A stretch of 64,000 nucleotides of DNA from Nitratireductor sp. B36 (GTDB lineage: Bacteria; Pseudomonadota; Alphaproteobacteria; Rhizobiales; Rhizobiaceae). Position 1 is the stretch's first letter. Each line of letters starts with the position of its first letter. Below, in pieces: positions 1 through 8,674 of the stretch. The stretch is from positions 620,001-684,000 of the forward strand of contig NZ_JACKZY010000002.1 in the NCBI RefSeq assembly GCF_020833685.1. The letters are read 5' to 3'. Under the pieces are notes generated by a model. It saw nothing but the letters and a program-made list of their open reading frames with translations, was not told where the DNA came from and ran no database searches. Position numbers and translations under genes: made by a program.

Positions 1-219
1 GCACGACGGGAGGCGGGTGCGAGCGTCTCGCGGTTGCTCGCACGCCGTCTGATTGACGCGGCGCGCCGTGATCTTGTCTTCACGCCCACACCTGTTCAGG
101 CGATAGCCTATTCGCTGGGCTTTCAGGATCCAGCCTATTTCAACCGCTTTTTCCGGCGTCAGACCGGCACCACGCCGAGCGTCTATCGGGAGACGCAACG
201 GCGCAGGCTGGCGTCGTGA
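1..219 (+). CDS. AraC-family transcriptional regulator, C-terminal part (5' end outside window)
   Basis: The reading frame is open from the first base to a TGA at 217-219, so this is the last 72 residues of a longer protein. It carries the second helix-turn-helix of an AraC/XylS DNA-binding domain: the stretch IAYSLGFQDPAYFNRFFRRQ followed by TGTTPSVYR is the family signature. The sensor domain is missing, so the effector cannot be inferred. It ends about 10 bases from the convergent end of the ABC transporter substrate-binding gene. A role in controlling that operon is possible but unsupported, because a RutR-like regulator sits at the operon's promoter end. Confidence 0.9.
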   Translation, partial: ARREAGASVSRLLARRLIDAARRDLVFTPTPVQAIAYSLGFQDPAYFNRFFRRQTGTTPSVYRETQRRRLAS

Positions 220-228
220 TACCGGTAA

Positions 229-1212
229 TCACATAGCTTTCTTGGTCACCTCGTGGGTGAAAGCGCCTTCCGGCTGCTTGGTGATCACCGGATCGGATCC
301 GCCCTGCAGCAATGTCTCCACCGTCTGCTGATAGGCGGCCTCATCCAGTGTGGCATCTTCACCCAAAAGCTTGGCAATTTCGCCCATCATACGCGTCTGG
401 TGCTTTTCGGTCTGCGCACCGGTTTCGTCATTATCGAGCACGATCATAGCCGCTTCTTCCGGGTTGTCCTTTGCCCACATCCAGCCCTTCATCGAAGCCC
501 TTACAAAACGCGCCATCCTGTCCACGAATTCGGGGTCCTCAAGCTTTTCCTCCAATACGTAGAGCCCGTCTTCCAGCGTCGCCACGCCTTCGTCGGTGTA
601 GTTGAAGACCACGATATCGTCTTCGGTCAGACCGGCATCAATCACCTGCCAATATTCATTGTAGGTCATAGCGGTGATGCAGTCGGCCTGTTTCTGCAAA
701 AGCGGGTCGACATTGAATCCGATCTTCTGGATCGTCACTCCGTCTTCCGAACCGTCTCGCGGCAGGCCAAGTTTCGACAGCCAGTTGTATAGCGGATACT
801 CATTGCCGAAGAACCAGGTGCCCAGCGTCTTGCCCTTGAAGTCTTCCGGTTTCTCGATGCCGGTTTCCTTGCGGCAGACCATGGTAAGGCCGGACCTGGC
901 GAAGGGCTGGGCGATGTTGACCACCGGGGCGCCCTTTTCCCGTGCGGCAAGCGCGGAGGGGAGCCAGTCCACCATAACATCGGCGCCGCCACCCACGAGG
1001 ACCTGAACCGGGGCAGCATCGGGGCCTCCCGGCTTGATCTCAACGTTCAGATCTTCTTCTTCGTAGAAGCCCTTGTCCTTGGCCACGTAATATCCGGCAA
1101 ACTGTGCCTGCGTCACCCATTTGAGCTGCAAGGTCACATCGTCTGCGGCGATTGCCTGTGAGGCGGTGAGCATCAGTACGCCGGACAATAGTCCTTTCAC
1201 TGCGTGTTTCAT
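229..1212 (-). CDS. ABC transporter substrate-binding protein, NMT1/THI5-like (pyrimidine or hydantoin import)
   Basis: This 327-residue protein starts with a Sec signal peptide (basic MKHAVK, hydrophobic core, cut near AIA-A at about residue 22). The mature part reads like NMT1/THI5-type periplasmic binding proteins: LQLKWVTQAQFAGYYVAKDKGFYEEEDLNVEI at the start and GGADVMVDW in the first lobe. Such proteins bind thiamine precursors, pyrimidines, sulfonates and related small molecules. It is the last gene of the leftward operon, after two permeases and an ATPase. The neighbouring hydantoinase and N-carbamoyl amidase suggest a pyrimidine, dihydropyrimidine or hydantoin substrate. That substrate is inferred from context only. 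A GAGGGAAG ribosome site precedes the ATG. Confidence 0.9.
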   Translation of the reverse strand: MKHAVKGLLSGVLMLTASQAIAADDVTLQLKWVTQAQFAGYYVAKDKGFYEEEDLNVEIKPGGPDAAPVQVLVGGGADVMVDWLPSALAAREKGAPVVNIAQPFARSGLTMVCRKETGIEKPEDFKGKTLGTWFFGNEYPLYNWLSKLGLPRDGSEDGVTIQKIGFNVDPLLQKQADCITAMTYNEYWQVIDAGLTEDDIVVFNYTDEGVATLEDGLYVLEEKLEDPEFVDRMARFVRASMKGWMWAKDNPEEAAMIVLDNDETGAQTEKHQTRMMGEIAKLLGEDATLDEAAYQQTVETLLQGGSDPVITKQPEGAFTHEVTKKAM

Positions 1213-1257
1213 CTTCGCTTCCCTCTTTGATTGGGCCGCCGTTCTCCACGCGGCCGG

Positions 1258-2118
1258 TTATCCACTCCTCATGGATGGATGCCAGAAGGTGACAGCGCGC
1301 TCCAGAAGCGCCACCGCACCATAGAAAAGTGAGCCTGCCAGAGCCGCCATCGCGATCTCTGCCCACACCATATCGATGTTCATGCGCCCCACCTCGGTGG
1401 AAATGCGGAACCCCATGCCCACGATCGGCGTGCCGAAAAATTCGGCGACGATGGCCCCGATCAGCGCCAGCGTGGAGTTGATTTTCAGTGCATTGAAGAT
1501 GAAGGGGGCTGCCGCCGGCAGGCGCAGCTTGAAAAGCGTCTGCCAGTAGGACGAGGCATAGGTGCGCATCAGATCGCGGTCGATGGCGGAGGAGGCTGAA
1601 AGCCCCTCGACCGTGTTCACCAGCATGGGAAAGAAGGTCATGATGATGACGACAGCGGCCTTGGAGGGCCAGTCGAAGCCGAACCACATGACCATGATCG
1701 GCGCGACGCCGATGATCGGCAGGGCGGAGACGAAGTTTCCAAGCGGCATCAGGCCGCGCTGCAGGAAGGGCGAGCGGTCGATGGCGATGGCGGTCAGGAA
1801 GCCGGCGCCGCAGCCGATGGCGTAGCCGATCAGAACCGCCTTCAGGAAGGTTTGCTGGAAATCGGCCCAGAGTGTCGGCAGGGAGGATGTGATACGGGTC
1901 CAGATGGCGCTGGGTGGCGTGAGGAGCACGGGCGAAATGTCGAAACCGCGCACCACGCCCTCCCACACCACTAGAAGCGTGATACCGAAGATCGCCGGGA
2001 TGAGCAGGCCAAGCGCACGTCTGGCGGATGCCGAGTGCGGGTTCAGCCTGGCGAGCCACTCGTTCAGCGCCCATGCGGCGGCCCAGAAAAGAAGCGCTCC
2101 GGTCAAGGCCCAGTTCAT
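1258..2118 (-). CDS. ABC transporter permease, SsuC/TauC type
   Basis: This 286-residue inner-membrane permease belongs to the binding-protein-dependent transport family. About six hydrophobic segments are visible. The cytoplasmic EAA-like loop appears as RTYASSYWQTLFKLRLPAAAPFIFNALK, which contacts the ATPase. I chose the ATG at 2118 because it overlaps the stop of the preceding permease by ATGA; the frame stays open further upstream but reads through the other permease gene. With the second permease it probably forms a heterodimeric channel fed by the substrate-binding protein downstream. Confidence 0.9.
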   Translation of the reverse strand: MNWALTGALLFWAAAWALNEWLARLNPHSASARRALGLLIPAIFGITLLVVWEGVVRGFDISPVLLTPPSAIWTRITSSLPTLWADFQQTFLKAVLIGYAIGCGAGFLTAIAIDRSPFLQRGLMPLGNFVSALPIIGVAPIMVMWFGFDWPSKAAVVIIMTFFPMLVNTVEGLSASSAIDRDLMRTYASSYWQTLFKLRLPAAAPFIFNALKINSTLALIGAIVAEFFGTPIVGMGFRISTEVGRMNIDMVWAEIAMAALAGSLFYGAVALLERAVTFWHPSMRSG

Positions 2119-3041
2119 GGCTTTGCTCCCAACCGGGCCATCACCACTCGCTGGCCGATGCCTACAAGCCCCACCAGAAGGGCCGCGAGTGCGGCAGCCA
2201 TGAAGAGGGCCGACCATATCTGCACCGTCTGGCCGTAATAGGAGCCGGCCAGAAGCCGCGCGCCGAGGCCCGAAACCGCTCCTGTCGGCAGTTCGCCGAC
2301 AATCGCACCCACGAGGCTTATCGCCACCGCCACCTTCATGGAGGTGAAGAGATAGGGGAGGGCGGCCGGCCAGCGCAGTTTCCAGAAGGTCTGAGTGCCG
2401 CTGGCATTGTAGGTGCGCATCAGGTCGAGCTGGAATGCTTCTGGGCTGCGGAAGCCCTTCACCATGCCCACGACAACGGGAAAGAAGGAGAGATAGGTGG
2501 AAATCAGCGCCTTGGGCAGAAGGCCCGAGAGGCCGATGGCGTTCAGCACCACGATGATCATCGGTGCGACCGCCAGGATCGGGATCGTCTGACTGGCGAT
2601 CACCCACGGCATGACGGACTTGTCCATCGCCCTATTGTGCACGATGCCAACGGCAAGCAGCACGCCGAGCGCGGTGCCGATCACGAAACCTAGCAGGGTG
2701 GAGGAGAGGGTGATCCAGGCGTGATAGAACAGGTTTCGCTTGGATGTGAGCCGGGTTCCGACCGTGGTTTTCCAGATTTCCGCCACCACCTGATGCGGCG
2801 AGGGCAGAACGGGACGCTCCTGCGCCATCGTATCACGCACGAGATCGGTGGCTGTCCATTCCGTCCCCGCCCGCTCATAGGCGTCGATCTGCCATGGGGC
2901 GTTGAGATAGACGGTGAAGGCGTACCAGATGAGGATTATGACGCCGAGCACGATGAGGATAGGCAGGGCTTTACCTTCCACCGCGCGACGGAAGACGGGC
3001 GTTGTGGTGCGGGTTGGGGCTGTGTCCGCCGCCGCCGTCAT
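2115..3041 (-). CDS. ABC transporter permease, SsuC/TauC type
   Basis: This 308-residue permease is a diverged relative of the next gene. It has a cytoplasmic N-terminus of about 28 residues, a first membrane segment (about 28-45), a periplasmic stretch, then the conserved membrane domain with an EAA-like loop (RTYNASGTQTFWKLRWPAALPYLFTSMK). Its stop overlaps the following permease start by four bases, so the two are translationally coupled. A long inverted repeat separates it from the ATPase gene upstream. Two different permeases with one ATPase and one binding protein is the usual make-up of these importers. Confidence 0.9.
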   Translation of the reverse strand: MTAAADTAPTRTTTPVFRRAVEGKALPILIVLGVIILIWYAFTVYLNAPWQIDAYERAGTEWTATDLVRDTMAQERPVLPSPHQVVAEIWKTTVGTRLTSKRNLFYHAWITLSSTLLGFVIGTALGVLLAVGIVHNRAMDKSVMPWVIASQTIPILAVAPMIIVVLNAIGLSGLLPKALISTYLSFFPVVVGMVKGFRSPEAFQLDLMRTYNASGTQTFWKLRWPAALPYLFTSMKVAVAISLVGAIVGELPTGAVSGLGARLLAGSYYGQTVQIWSALFMAAALAALLVGLVGIGQRVVMARLGAKP

Positions 3042-3067
3042 GGTGTCACCTGCTGGGCGGGGTGCTG

Positions 3068-3180
3068 CCCCTCATCCGCCTGCCGGCACCTTCTCCCCGC
3101 ACGCGGGGAGAAGGACGACGCGGCGACGTCTATGCCTCCTTCTCCCCGCCTGCGGGGAGAAGGTGAGGATGAGGGGCGGG
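3068..3180. repeat. Rhizobial-type intergenic palindromic element (double hairpin)
   Basis: Two hairpins with the core CCTTCTCCCCG...CGGGGAGAAGG lie at 3089-3114 and 3138-3163. They are flanked by CCCCTCATCC on the left and GGATGAGGGG on the right, so the whole block is itself an inverted repeat. Related copies occur at 19405-19566 and 21179-21226. It sits inside an operon, between the ATPase and permease genes, and may reduce or stabilise downstream mRNA. Confidence 0.85.
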
Positions 3181-3200
3181 CGCAAACGGCAATCAGTGGC

Positions 3201-4025
3201 TCAGTCATCGCCATGCCCCGCACGCAGACCCTCGCGCACCCGGTGTGCGATTTCCAGAAACTCCGGCGTTTCGCGGATGTCGAGCGGTCGTTCCCTTGGC
3301 AACGGGGAATCGATCACGTCCGTCACGCGGCCGGGCCGTGGCGACATGACGATGATGCGCGTCGAAAGATAAACCGCCTCCGGTATCGAGTGGGTCACGA
3401 AGCCGATTGTCTTGCCGGTGCGGGCCCACAGGTCTAGCAACTGTTCGTTCAGGTGGTCGCGCACGATTTCGTCGAGCGCGCCGAACGGCTCGTCCATCAG
3501 AAGGAGATCGGCGTCGAAGGCGAGCGCACGGGCAATCGATGCGCGTTGCTGCATGCCGCCGGAAAGCTGCCAGGGAAACTTCTTCTCAAAACCCGCCAGG
3601 TTCACCAGATCGAGCGTGCGGTGCACGCGCTCTTTCTGCTCTGCCTTCGAATAGCCCATGATCTCCAGCGGCAGGGCGACATTCTGCTCGATGGTGCGCC
3701 AGGGAAAGAGCCCCGCCGCCTGAAACACATAGCCATAGGCCCGCTTGCGGCGCGCCTCTTCCGGCGTCATTCCGTTGACGAGAATTTCGCCGGCGGTCGG
3801 CTGCTCCAGATCGGCAATCACACGCAGAAACGTGGTCTTGCCGCAGCCCGATGGGCCGATGAAGGAGACGAACTCACCCTTGTTGATGGTCAGATCCACA
3901 TCGGCGAGCGCACGCACCGGCCCGTCATTGGTTTCGAAGGTGAGGCCGAGCCCCTTCGCTTCCACGACGGGCTGGCTGGTTTGAGGGGAGGACGCTTCCT
4001 GGCGGATTGCTGGGTTGGCGTTCAA
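3201..4025 (-). CDS. ABC transporter ATP-binding protein, SsuB/TauB type
   Basis: This 274-residue cytoplasmic ATPase energises the importer. It shows Walker A (GPSGCGKTT), the Q-loop region (YVFQAAGLFPWRT), the ABC signature (LSGGMQQRASIARAL), Walker B with the catalytic glutamate (LLLMDEPFGALD) and the H-loop (THSIPEA). Its length is normal for the nitrate/sulfonate/taurine-type ATPases. It lies between the hydantoinase gene (13 bases away) and the first permease. The palindromic repeat block at 3068-3180 follows its stop. Confidence 0.95.
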   Translation of the reverse strand: MNANPAIRQEASSPQTSQPVVEAKGLGLTFETNDGPVRALADVDLTINKGEFVSFIGPSGCGKTTFLRVIADLEQPTAGEILVNGMTPEEARRKRAYGYVFQAAGLFPWRTIEQNVALPLEIMGYSKAEQKERVHRTLDLVNLAGFEKKFPWQLSGGMQQRASIARALAFDADLLLMDEPFGALDEIVRDHLNEQLLDLWARTGKTIGFVTHSIPEAVYLSTRIIVMSPRPGRVTDVIDSPLPRERPLDIRETPEFLEIAHRVREGLRAGHGDD

Positions 4026-4038
4026 TGGATGTGCCTCC

Positions 4039-5490
4039 TTATACGCCGCTCGCCGGAATGCCCGTCCGCTCCACCTTGCGCGGCGCGGTCACCTGCTTCC
4101 ATTGCGAAAGCGCCCGGTTCACCGCCATGTGCGGTTTGCGTCCCACGAATCTTCCGTGGCCCGGCTTCGGCTTCACCGCGCCATCCTCGACCACGATCTC
4201 GCCGCGGGACAGAACGGTCTTTGGAAGGCCCTTCACCTCAATACCCTCGAACACATTGTAATCGATGGCCGATTGCTGGCTTTTGGCGGAAATCGTCTTC
4301 GTGGCTTCCGGGTCCCAGATCACGATGTCCGCATCGGCGCCCTCAACGATCGCACCCTTTTGCGGATACATGTTCAGGATTTTTGCAATATTGGTGGAGG
4401 TGACGGCGACGAATTCGTTCATGGTCAGCCGCCCTGTATTGACCCCATAGGTCCACAGAACGGGCATGCGGTCCTCAAGTCCGCCGGTTCCATTGGGGAT
4501 CTTTGTGAAGTCCCCCACGCCGTAGCGCTTCTGCTCCGTCGTGAAGGCGCAATGGTCTGTCGCCACCACCTGCAACGAGCCGGCCTGCAGCCCTGCCCAC
4601 AGCGAATCCTGGTGCTGCTTGTTGCGGAAGGGCGGGCTCATCACGCGGCGTGCGGCATGGTCCCAGTCGGCATTGGCATATTCGCTTTCATCCAACACCA
4701 GGTGCTGGATCAGCGGTTCGCCGTAAACGCGCATGCCCTTCTGCCGCGCGCGGCGGATCGCCTCGTGGCTCTGCTCGCACGATGTATGCACCACATAAAG
4801 CGGTGTGCCCGCCATGTCGGCGATCATGATGGCGCGGTTGGTGGCCTCGCCCTCCACCTCGGGCGGGCGCGAATAGGCGTGCGCCTCCGGCCCATTGTTG
4901 CCTTCCTCCAGAAGCTTTGCCTGAAGCTGAGCGACCACATCGCCATTTTCGGCATGGACGAGGGGCAGGGCGCCCAGTTCCGCACAGCGCTGGAACGACG
5001 AATACATCTCGTCATCGTCCACCATCAGCGCGCCCTTGTAGGCCATGAAATGCTTGAAGGAGGTGATGCCCTTTTCCACCACCTCAGGCATCTCGTTGAA
5101 GACCTGCTCGCCCCACCAGGTGATCGCCATGTGAAAGGAATAGTCGCAGGTCGCCCGGGTCGACTTATTGTCCCACATTTGGATGGCCTCCAGCAGGGAT
5201 TGACCGGGCGAGGGCAGGCAGAAATCCACCACCATCGTCGTGCCGCCCGAGACGGCAGCGCGGGTGCCGCTTTCGAAATCGTCGCTCGAATAGGTGCCCA
5301 TGAAGGGCATTTCCAGATGGGTGTGCGGGTCGATCCCGCCCGGCATCACATAGCAGCCGGTGGCGTCGATCTCATGATCGCCATGAAGATCGTGGCCGAT
5401 CGCCACGATCTTGTCGTGCTGTACGAGAATGTCGGCCTTCCACGTCCGGTCGGCCGTGACGATGGTTCCGTTTCTGATGACCTTGGACAT
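4039..5490 (-). CDS. hydA: Dihydropyrimidinase / D-hydantoinase
   Basis: This 483-residue amidohydrolase opens the ring of dihydrouracil, dihydrothymine or 5-substituted hydantoins to give N-carbamoyl amino acids. The dinuclear metal site is complete: HTH (His56, His58), the lysine expected to be carbamylated (Lys152 in MAYKG), then HAENGD, VVHTSCE and ATDHCAF. The length is normal for the family. The next enzyme, an N-carbamoyl amidase, is immediately upstream in the same operon, and an aminotransferase that could take beta-alanine follows the same logic. The dihydropyrimidine dehydrogenase that would start uracil breakdown is not in the window, so hydantoins remain a possible natural substrate. 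Confidence 0.95.
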   Translation of the reverse strand: MSKVIRNGTIVTADRTWKADILVQHDKIVAIGHDLHGDHEIDATGCYVMPGGIDPHTHLEMPFMGTYSSDDFESGTRAAVSGGTTMVVDFCLPSPGQSLLEAIQMWDNKSTRATCDYSFHMAITWWGEQVFNEMPEVVEKGITSFKHFMAYKGALMVDDDEMYSSFQRCAELGALPLVHAENGDVVAQLQAKLLEEGNNGPEAHAYSRPPEVEGEATNRAIMIADMAGTPLYVVHTSCEQSHEAIRRARQKGMRVYGEPLIQHLVLDESEYANADWDHAARRVMSPPFRNKQHQDSLWAGLQAGSLQVVATDHCAFTTEQKRYGVGDFTKIPNGTGGLEDRMPVLWTYGVNTGRLTMNEFVAVTSTNIAKILNMYPQKGAIVEGADADIVIWDPEATKTISAKSQQSAIDYNVFEGIEVKGLPKTVLSRGEIVVEDGAVKPKPGHGRFVGRKPHMAVNRALSQWKQVTAPRKVERTGIPASGV

Positions 5491-5541
5491 GAGTTTCCCC
5501 TCTTATTGTGTTGTCCTCGGCGGATTTGGGGGATCGTCAGA

Positions 5542-6792
5542 TCATTCGACGATCTCCGCCGTTTCCACCACGGCATGGAAAAGAACGTCCGCACCCGCTT
5601 GCGCCCACTCCTTCGTGATCTCTTCCGCCTCATTGTGCGAAAGCCCGTCGACGCAGGGGCACATCACCATGGCGGTCGGCGCCACCTGATTGATCCAGCA
5701 GGCGTCGTGGCCGGCGCCCGAAACGATGTCGCGATGCGAATAGCCAAGCCGTTCGGCGGCGTCGCGGATCGCCTTCACGCAGCCTTCGTCGAAGGTGACC
5801 GGGGCGAAATGGCCGACCGGCTCGATCTCGAATTTGATGTCGAGCGCGTCGCAGATCGTCTCGATGCCCGCCTCGATCTTCGCGCGCATTTTGTTCAGCG
5901 TCTTCTCGTCAGGCGAGCGGATGTCGACGGTGAACACCGTCTTGCCCGGAATGACGTTGCGGGAATTGGGGTAGACCTCCACATGGCCGATGGCGCCCAC
6001 GGCGTTTGGCTGGTGGTCCATCGCCACTTCATGCACCAGCTCCGTCACCCGCGCCATGCCGAGCCCGGCATTGCGGCGCTTGGGCATCGGTGTCGAGCCG
6101 GTGTGGCTCTCCTTGCCGGTCAGCGTTACCTGCAGCCACCACAGGCCCTGCCCATGGGTGACGACGCCGATGTCGACGAGCTCGTCCTCAAGGATCGGTC
6201 CCTGCTCGATGTGCAATTCGAAGAAGGCCTTCATCTTGCGCTGGCCGACGGGCTCGTCGCCCTTCCAGCCGATGCGCTCCAGCTCGTCGCCGAAGCGCTT
6301 GCCTTCCGCGTCCGTGCGGTCATAGGCCCAGTCGCGCTCATGGACGCCCGCAAACACGCCCGACGCCAGCATGGCAGGCGCAAAGCGCGTGCCTTCCTCA
6401 TTGGTCCAGTTGGTCACCACGATGGGGTGCTTGGTCTTGATGCCCAGATCGTTCATCGAGCGGATGATTTCGAGCCCGCCCAGAACGCCGAGCACGCCGT
6501 CATATTTGCCGCCTGTCGGCTGGGTGTCGAGGTGGGAGCCCACATAGACGGGCAGGGCGTCTGGGTCGGTGCCTGCGCGCGTTGCGAACATGGTGCCCAT
6601 TTCGTCCACGCCCATTTCGAGCCCGGCTTCCTCGCACCATTTCTGAAAGAGTTTTCGGCCTTCGCTGTCTTCGTCGGTCAGTGTCTGGCGGTTGTTGCCG
6701 CCGGCCACACCGGGCCCGATCTTCGCCATCTCCATGAGTGAATCCCAGAGGCGGTCGGCGTTGATCTTCATGTTCTCGCCCGGTGCGGCCAT
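5542..6792 (-). CDS. N-carbamoyl-beta-alanine / N-carbamoyl-amino-acid amidohydrolase (M20 family)
   Basis: This 416-residue zinc-dependent hydrolase removes the carbamoyl group from the hydantoinase product, releasing an amino acid, CO2 and ammonia. Metal-binding and catalytic motifs of the family are visible: GSHLDTQPTGGKYDGVLGVL, NEEGTRF, ELHIEQGPILE and GAGHDACW near the C-terminus. Members hydrolyse N-carbamoyl-beta-alanine, N-carbamoyl-L-amino acids or allantoate, and sequence reading alone does not separate them. Context with dihydropyrimidinase favours N-carbamoyl-beta-alanine. A second possible start (MKINADR) lies seven codons in. Confidence 0.92.
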   Translation of the reverse strand: MAAPGENMKINADRLWDSLMEMAKIGPGVAGGNNRQTLTDEDSEGRKLFQKWCEEAGLEMGVDEMGTMFATRAGTDPDALPVYVGSHLDTQPTGGKYDGVLGVLGGLEIIRSMNDLGIKTKHPIVVTNWTNEEGTRFAPAMLASGVFAGVHERDWAYDRTDAEGKRFGDELERIGWKGDEPVGQRKMKAFFELHIEQGPILEDELVDIGVVTHGQGLWWLQVTLTGKESHTGSTPMPKRRNAGLGMARVTELVHEVAMDHQPNAVGAIGHVEVYPNSRNVIPGKTVFTVDIRSPDEKTLNKMRAKIEAGIETICDALDIKFEIEPVGHFAPVTFDEGCVKAIRDAAERLGYSHRDIVSGAGHDACWINQVAPTAMVMCPCVDGLSHNEAEEITKEWAQAGADVLFHAVVETAEIVE

Positions 6793-6805
6793 GTTGTGTT
6801 GTCCC

Positions 6806-7099
6806 TTACTTTAATTCCACTTCGACGAACGACATCGGTTTGTCGCCGCCATTGATGACATTGTGCTCCACACCCTCGTCGCGGCGGTAGGAAACGCCTG
6901 CTTCAAGGTTGTTGTGCACGGTCTCGCCACCCGGCATTTCCAGATGGAAGGCGCAGGGCGTGAGCGTGGTGATCACATAGTCCATGCCATGGCGGTGCCA
7001 GCCGGTTTCCGCGCCCGGCGCAAAATCCCAGCGGGTCACGCGCACGCGCTCATCGTCGATCAGCACCTCATGGGTGGCCTTTTCGCGTTCCGTTGCCAT
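6806..7099 (-). CDS. Small cupin-fold protein
   Basis: This 97-residue single-domain cupin has the first metal-binding motif (GAETGWHRHGMDYVITTL) and a later histidine in EGVEHNV. It follows the aminotransferase by one base and precedes the amidase, so it belongs to the pyrimidine/hydantoin operon. Small cupins in such operons may bind or rearrange pathway intermediates, but I cannot name a reaction. Confidence 0.85.
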   Translation of the reverse strand: MATEREKATHEVLIDDERVRVTRWDFAPGAETGWHRHGMDYVITTLTPCAFHLEMPGGETVHNNLEAGVSYRRDEGVEHNVINGGDKPMSFVEVELK

Positions 7100-7100
7100 G

Positions 7101-8429
7101 TCAGTCGATCATCCTCAAAACGTCGCGCAGATTGTCGATCAACTCGTCGATCTGGCCTTTCGAGATGATCAGCGGCGGCGAAAGGGCGATGATGTCGCCG
7201 GTGGTGCGGATCAGGAAACCGCGCTCATAGGCTTTCAGGAAGGCGGAGAAGGCGCGCTTCGTCGGTTCGCCGGGAATGCCTTCAAGCTCCACCGCGCCGA
7301 CAAGGCCGATGTTGCGGATGTCGATCACATGCGGCTCCCCCTTGAGCGAGTGCAGCGCATCGGCCCAGTGGTCGGCAAGCTCCGAGGCGCGCGTGAGCAG
7401 CCCTTCTTCCTGGTAGGTGTCGAGCGTGGCCAGACCCGCCGCACACGCAATAGGATTGCCCGAATAGGTGTAGCCGTGGAAGAACTCGATCAGGTGTTCG
7501 GGCCCGTTCATGAAAGCGTCGTGGATTTCCTTCTTCACGAAAACCGCACCCATGGGGATGACGCCGTTGGTCACGCCCTTGGCGGTGGTCATGATGTCCG
7601 GCACCACGCCGAAATAATCCGCCGCAAACGGCGTGCCAAGGCGGCCGAAACCGGTGATGACCTCATCGAAGATCAAGAGAATGCCGTGCTTGTCGCAGAT
7701 CTCGCGCAGGCGCTTCAGATAGCCCTTCGGCGGGATCAGCACGCCCGTGGAACCGGCCACCGGCTCGACGATCACCGCCGCCACCGTCGAGGCGTCGTGC
7801 AGCGTGACGATACGCTCCAGCTCGTCGGCCAGGTCGCCGCCATGCTCCGGCTCGCCGCGCGTGAACGCGTTCTGGCCGGGCAGATGCGTGTGCGGCATGT
7901 GGTCGACGCCCGTCAGAAGCGTGCCGAACATCTTGCGGTTGGCAACGATGCCGCCCACCGAGATGCCGCCGAAATTGACGCCATGATAGCCGCGTTCGCG
8001 GCCGATCAGGCGGAAGCGGGAGCCGTCGCCCTTGGCGCGGTGATAGGCAAGCGCGATCTTGAGCGCCGTGTCGACGCTCTCGGAGCCGGAATTGGTGAAG
8101 AAGACGTGGTCCATCCCCTCCGGCGCGATCGCCGCCAGTCGGTTGGCGAATTCGAACGCGATGGGATGGCCCATCTGAAATGCGGGCGCATAGTCGAGCT
8201 GTGCCGCCTGCTGCTGAATGGCCTCGGTGATCTTCGGCCGGCAGTGGCCGGCATTCACGCACCATAAGCCCGCCGTGCCGTCCATGATCTTGCGGCCGTC
8301 CTCTGCGGTGAAGTGCATGTCCTTGGCGGCGACCAGCATGCGCGGCGTTTTCTTGAACTGCCGGTTCGCGGTGAACGGCATCCAGAACGCAGACAGATCG
8401 TTCGGCCTCTTGTTGAGCCTGTCGAGCAT
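7101..8429 (-). CDS. Class III omega-amino acid aminotransferase (beta-alanine:pyruvate type)
   Basis: This 442-residue PLP enzyme reads like beta-alanine:pyruvate transaminases. The N-terminus has NDLSAFWMPFTANRQFK, typical of the subfamily. FDEVITGFGRLG carries the cofactor-binding aspartate, and TTAKGVTNGVIPMG carries the Schiff-base lysine. I chose ATG 8429 because homologues start at this point; the frame stays open upstream to 8699 but the extra residues do not look like protein. It is the first gene of the leftward operon and would convert beta-alanine from uracil breakdown to malonate semialdehyde. The RutR-like palindrome at 8513-8530 lies just upstream of its start. Confidence 0.93.
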   Translation of the reverse strand: MLDRLNKRPNDLSAFWMPFTANRQFKKTPRMLVAAKDMHFTAEDGRKIMDGTAGLWCVNAGHCRPKITEAIQQQAAQLDYAPAFQMGHPIAFEFANRLAAIAPEGMDHVFFTNSGSESVDTALKIALAYHRAKGDGSRFRLIGRERGYHGVNFGGISVGGIVANRKMFGTLLTGVDHMPHTHLPGQNAFTRGEPEHGGDLADELERIVTLHDASTVAAVIVEPVAGSTGVLIPPKGYLKRLREICDKHGILLIFDEVITGFGRLGTPFAADYFGVVPDIMTTAKGVTNGVIPMGAVFVKKEIHDAFMNGPEHLIEFFHGYTYSGNPIACAAGLATLDTYQEEGLLTRASELADHWADALHSLKGEPHVIDIRNIGLVGAVELEGIPGEPTKRAFSAFLKAYERGFLIRTTGDIIALSPPLIISKGQIDELIDNLRDVLRMID

Positions 8430-8512
8430 GACCAAGCTTCCCCTGATTGTTGTTTCGCTCGGCTTGTCCCGGTCAATGCTTGGTGCTTTGCGCGAAGATA
8501 TGCTACGCAATT

Positions 8513-8530
8513 TTTGACCGTTTGGACAAA
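8513..8530. promoter_or_regulatory. RutR-like operator palindrome
   Basis: TTTGACCGTTTGGACAAA is an interrupted palindrome with half-sites TTTGACC and GGACAAA. It closely resembles the E. coli RutR box as I recall it (TTGACCA-N2-TGGTCAA). It lies in the 245-bp gap between the divergent aminotransferase operon and the RutR-like gene, a typical place for a repressor site controlling both. Confidence 0.65.
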
Positions 8531-8674
8531 CGTTAACACCGCCATGTTGGCGGTCAAGGGGATAGTAGGGGAAATGTCCTTGCGCTGGCGCATTCCACAG
8601 TGGACTAATCGGCTGGACCAGCTTGGCCTTTCGCCGTGGGCTGGTGATGTCCGCCATGCGGGCGAGGCCACCTG

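Noticed and set aside
1258-2607. Permease read as a 449-residue protein
   Set aside because: The extra N-terminal part overlaps the other permease gene in another frame; ATG 2118 with ATGA coupling is the native start.
3068-3180. Possible CRISPR-like or mobile element at the double hairpin
   Set aside because: There are only two inverted hairpins without regular spacers, and no transposase frame or target duplication is visible.
4015-6741. A 908-codon open frame on the plus strand opposite the hydantoinase and amidase genes
   Set aside because: It is antisense to two genes with complete catalytic motifs, is rich in Arg, His and Gly, and has no domain signs. Long antisense frames are common in GC-rich DNA.
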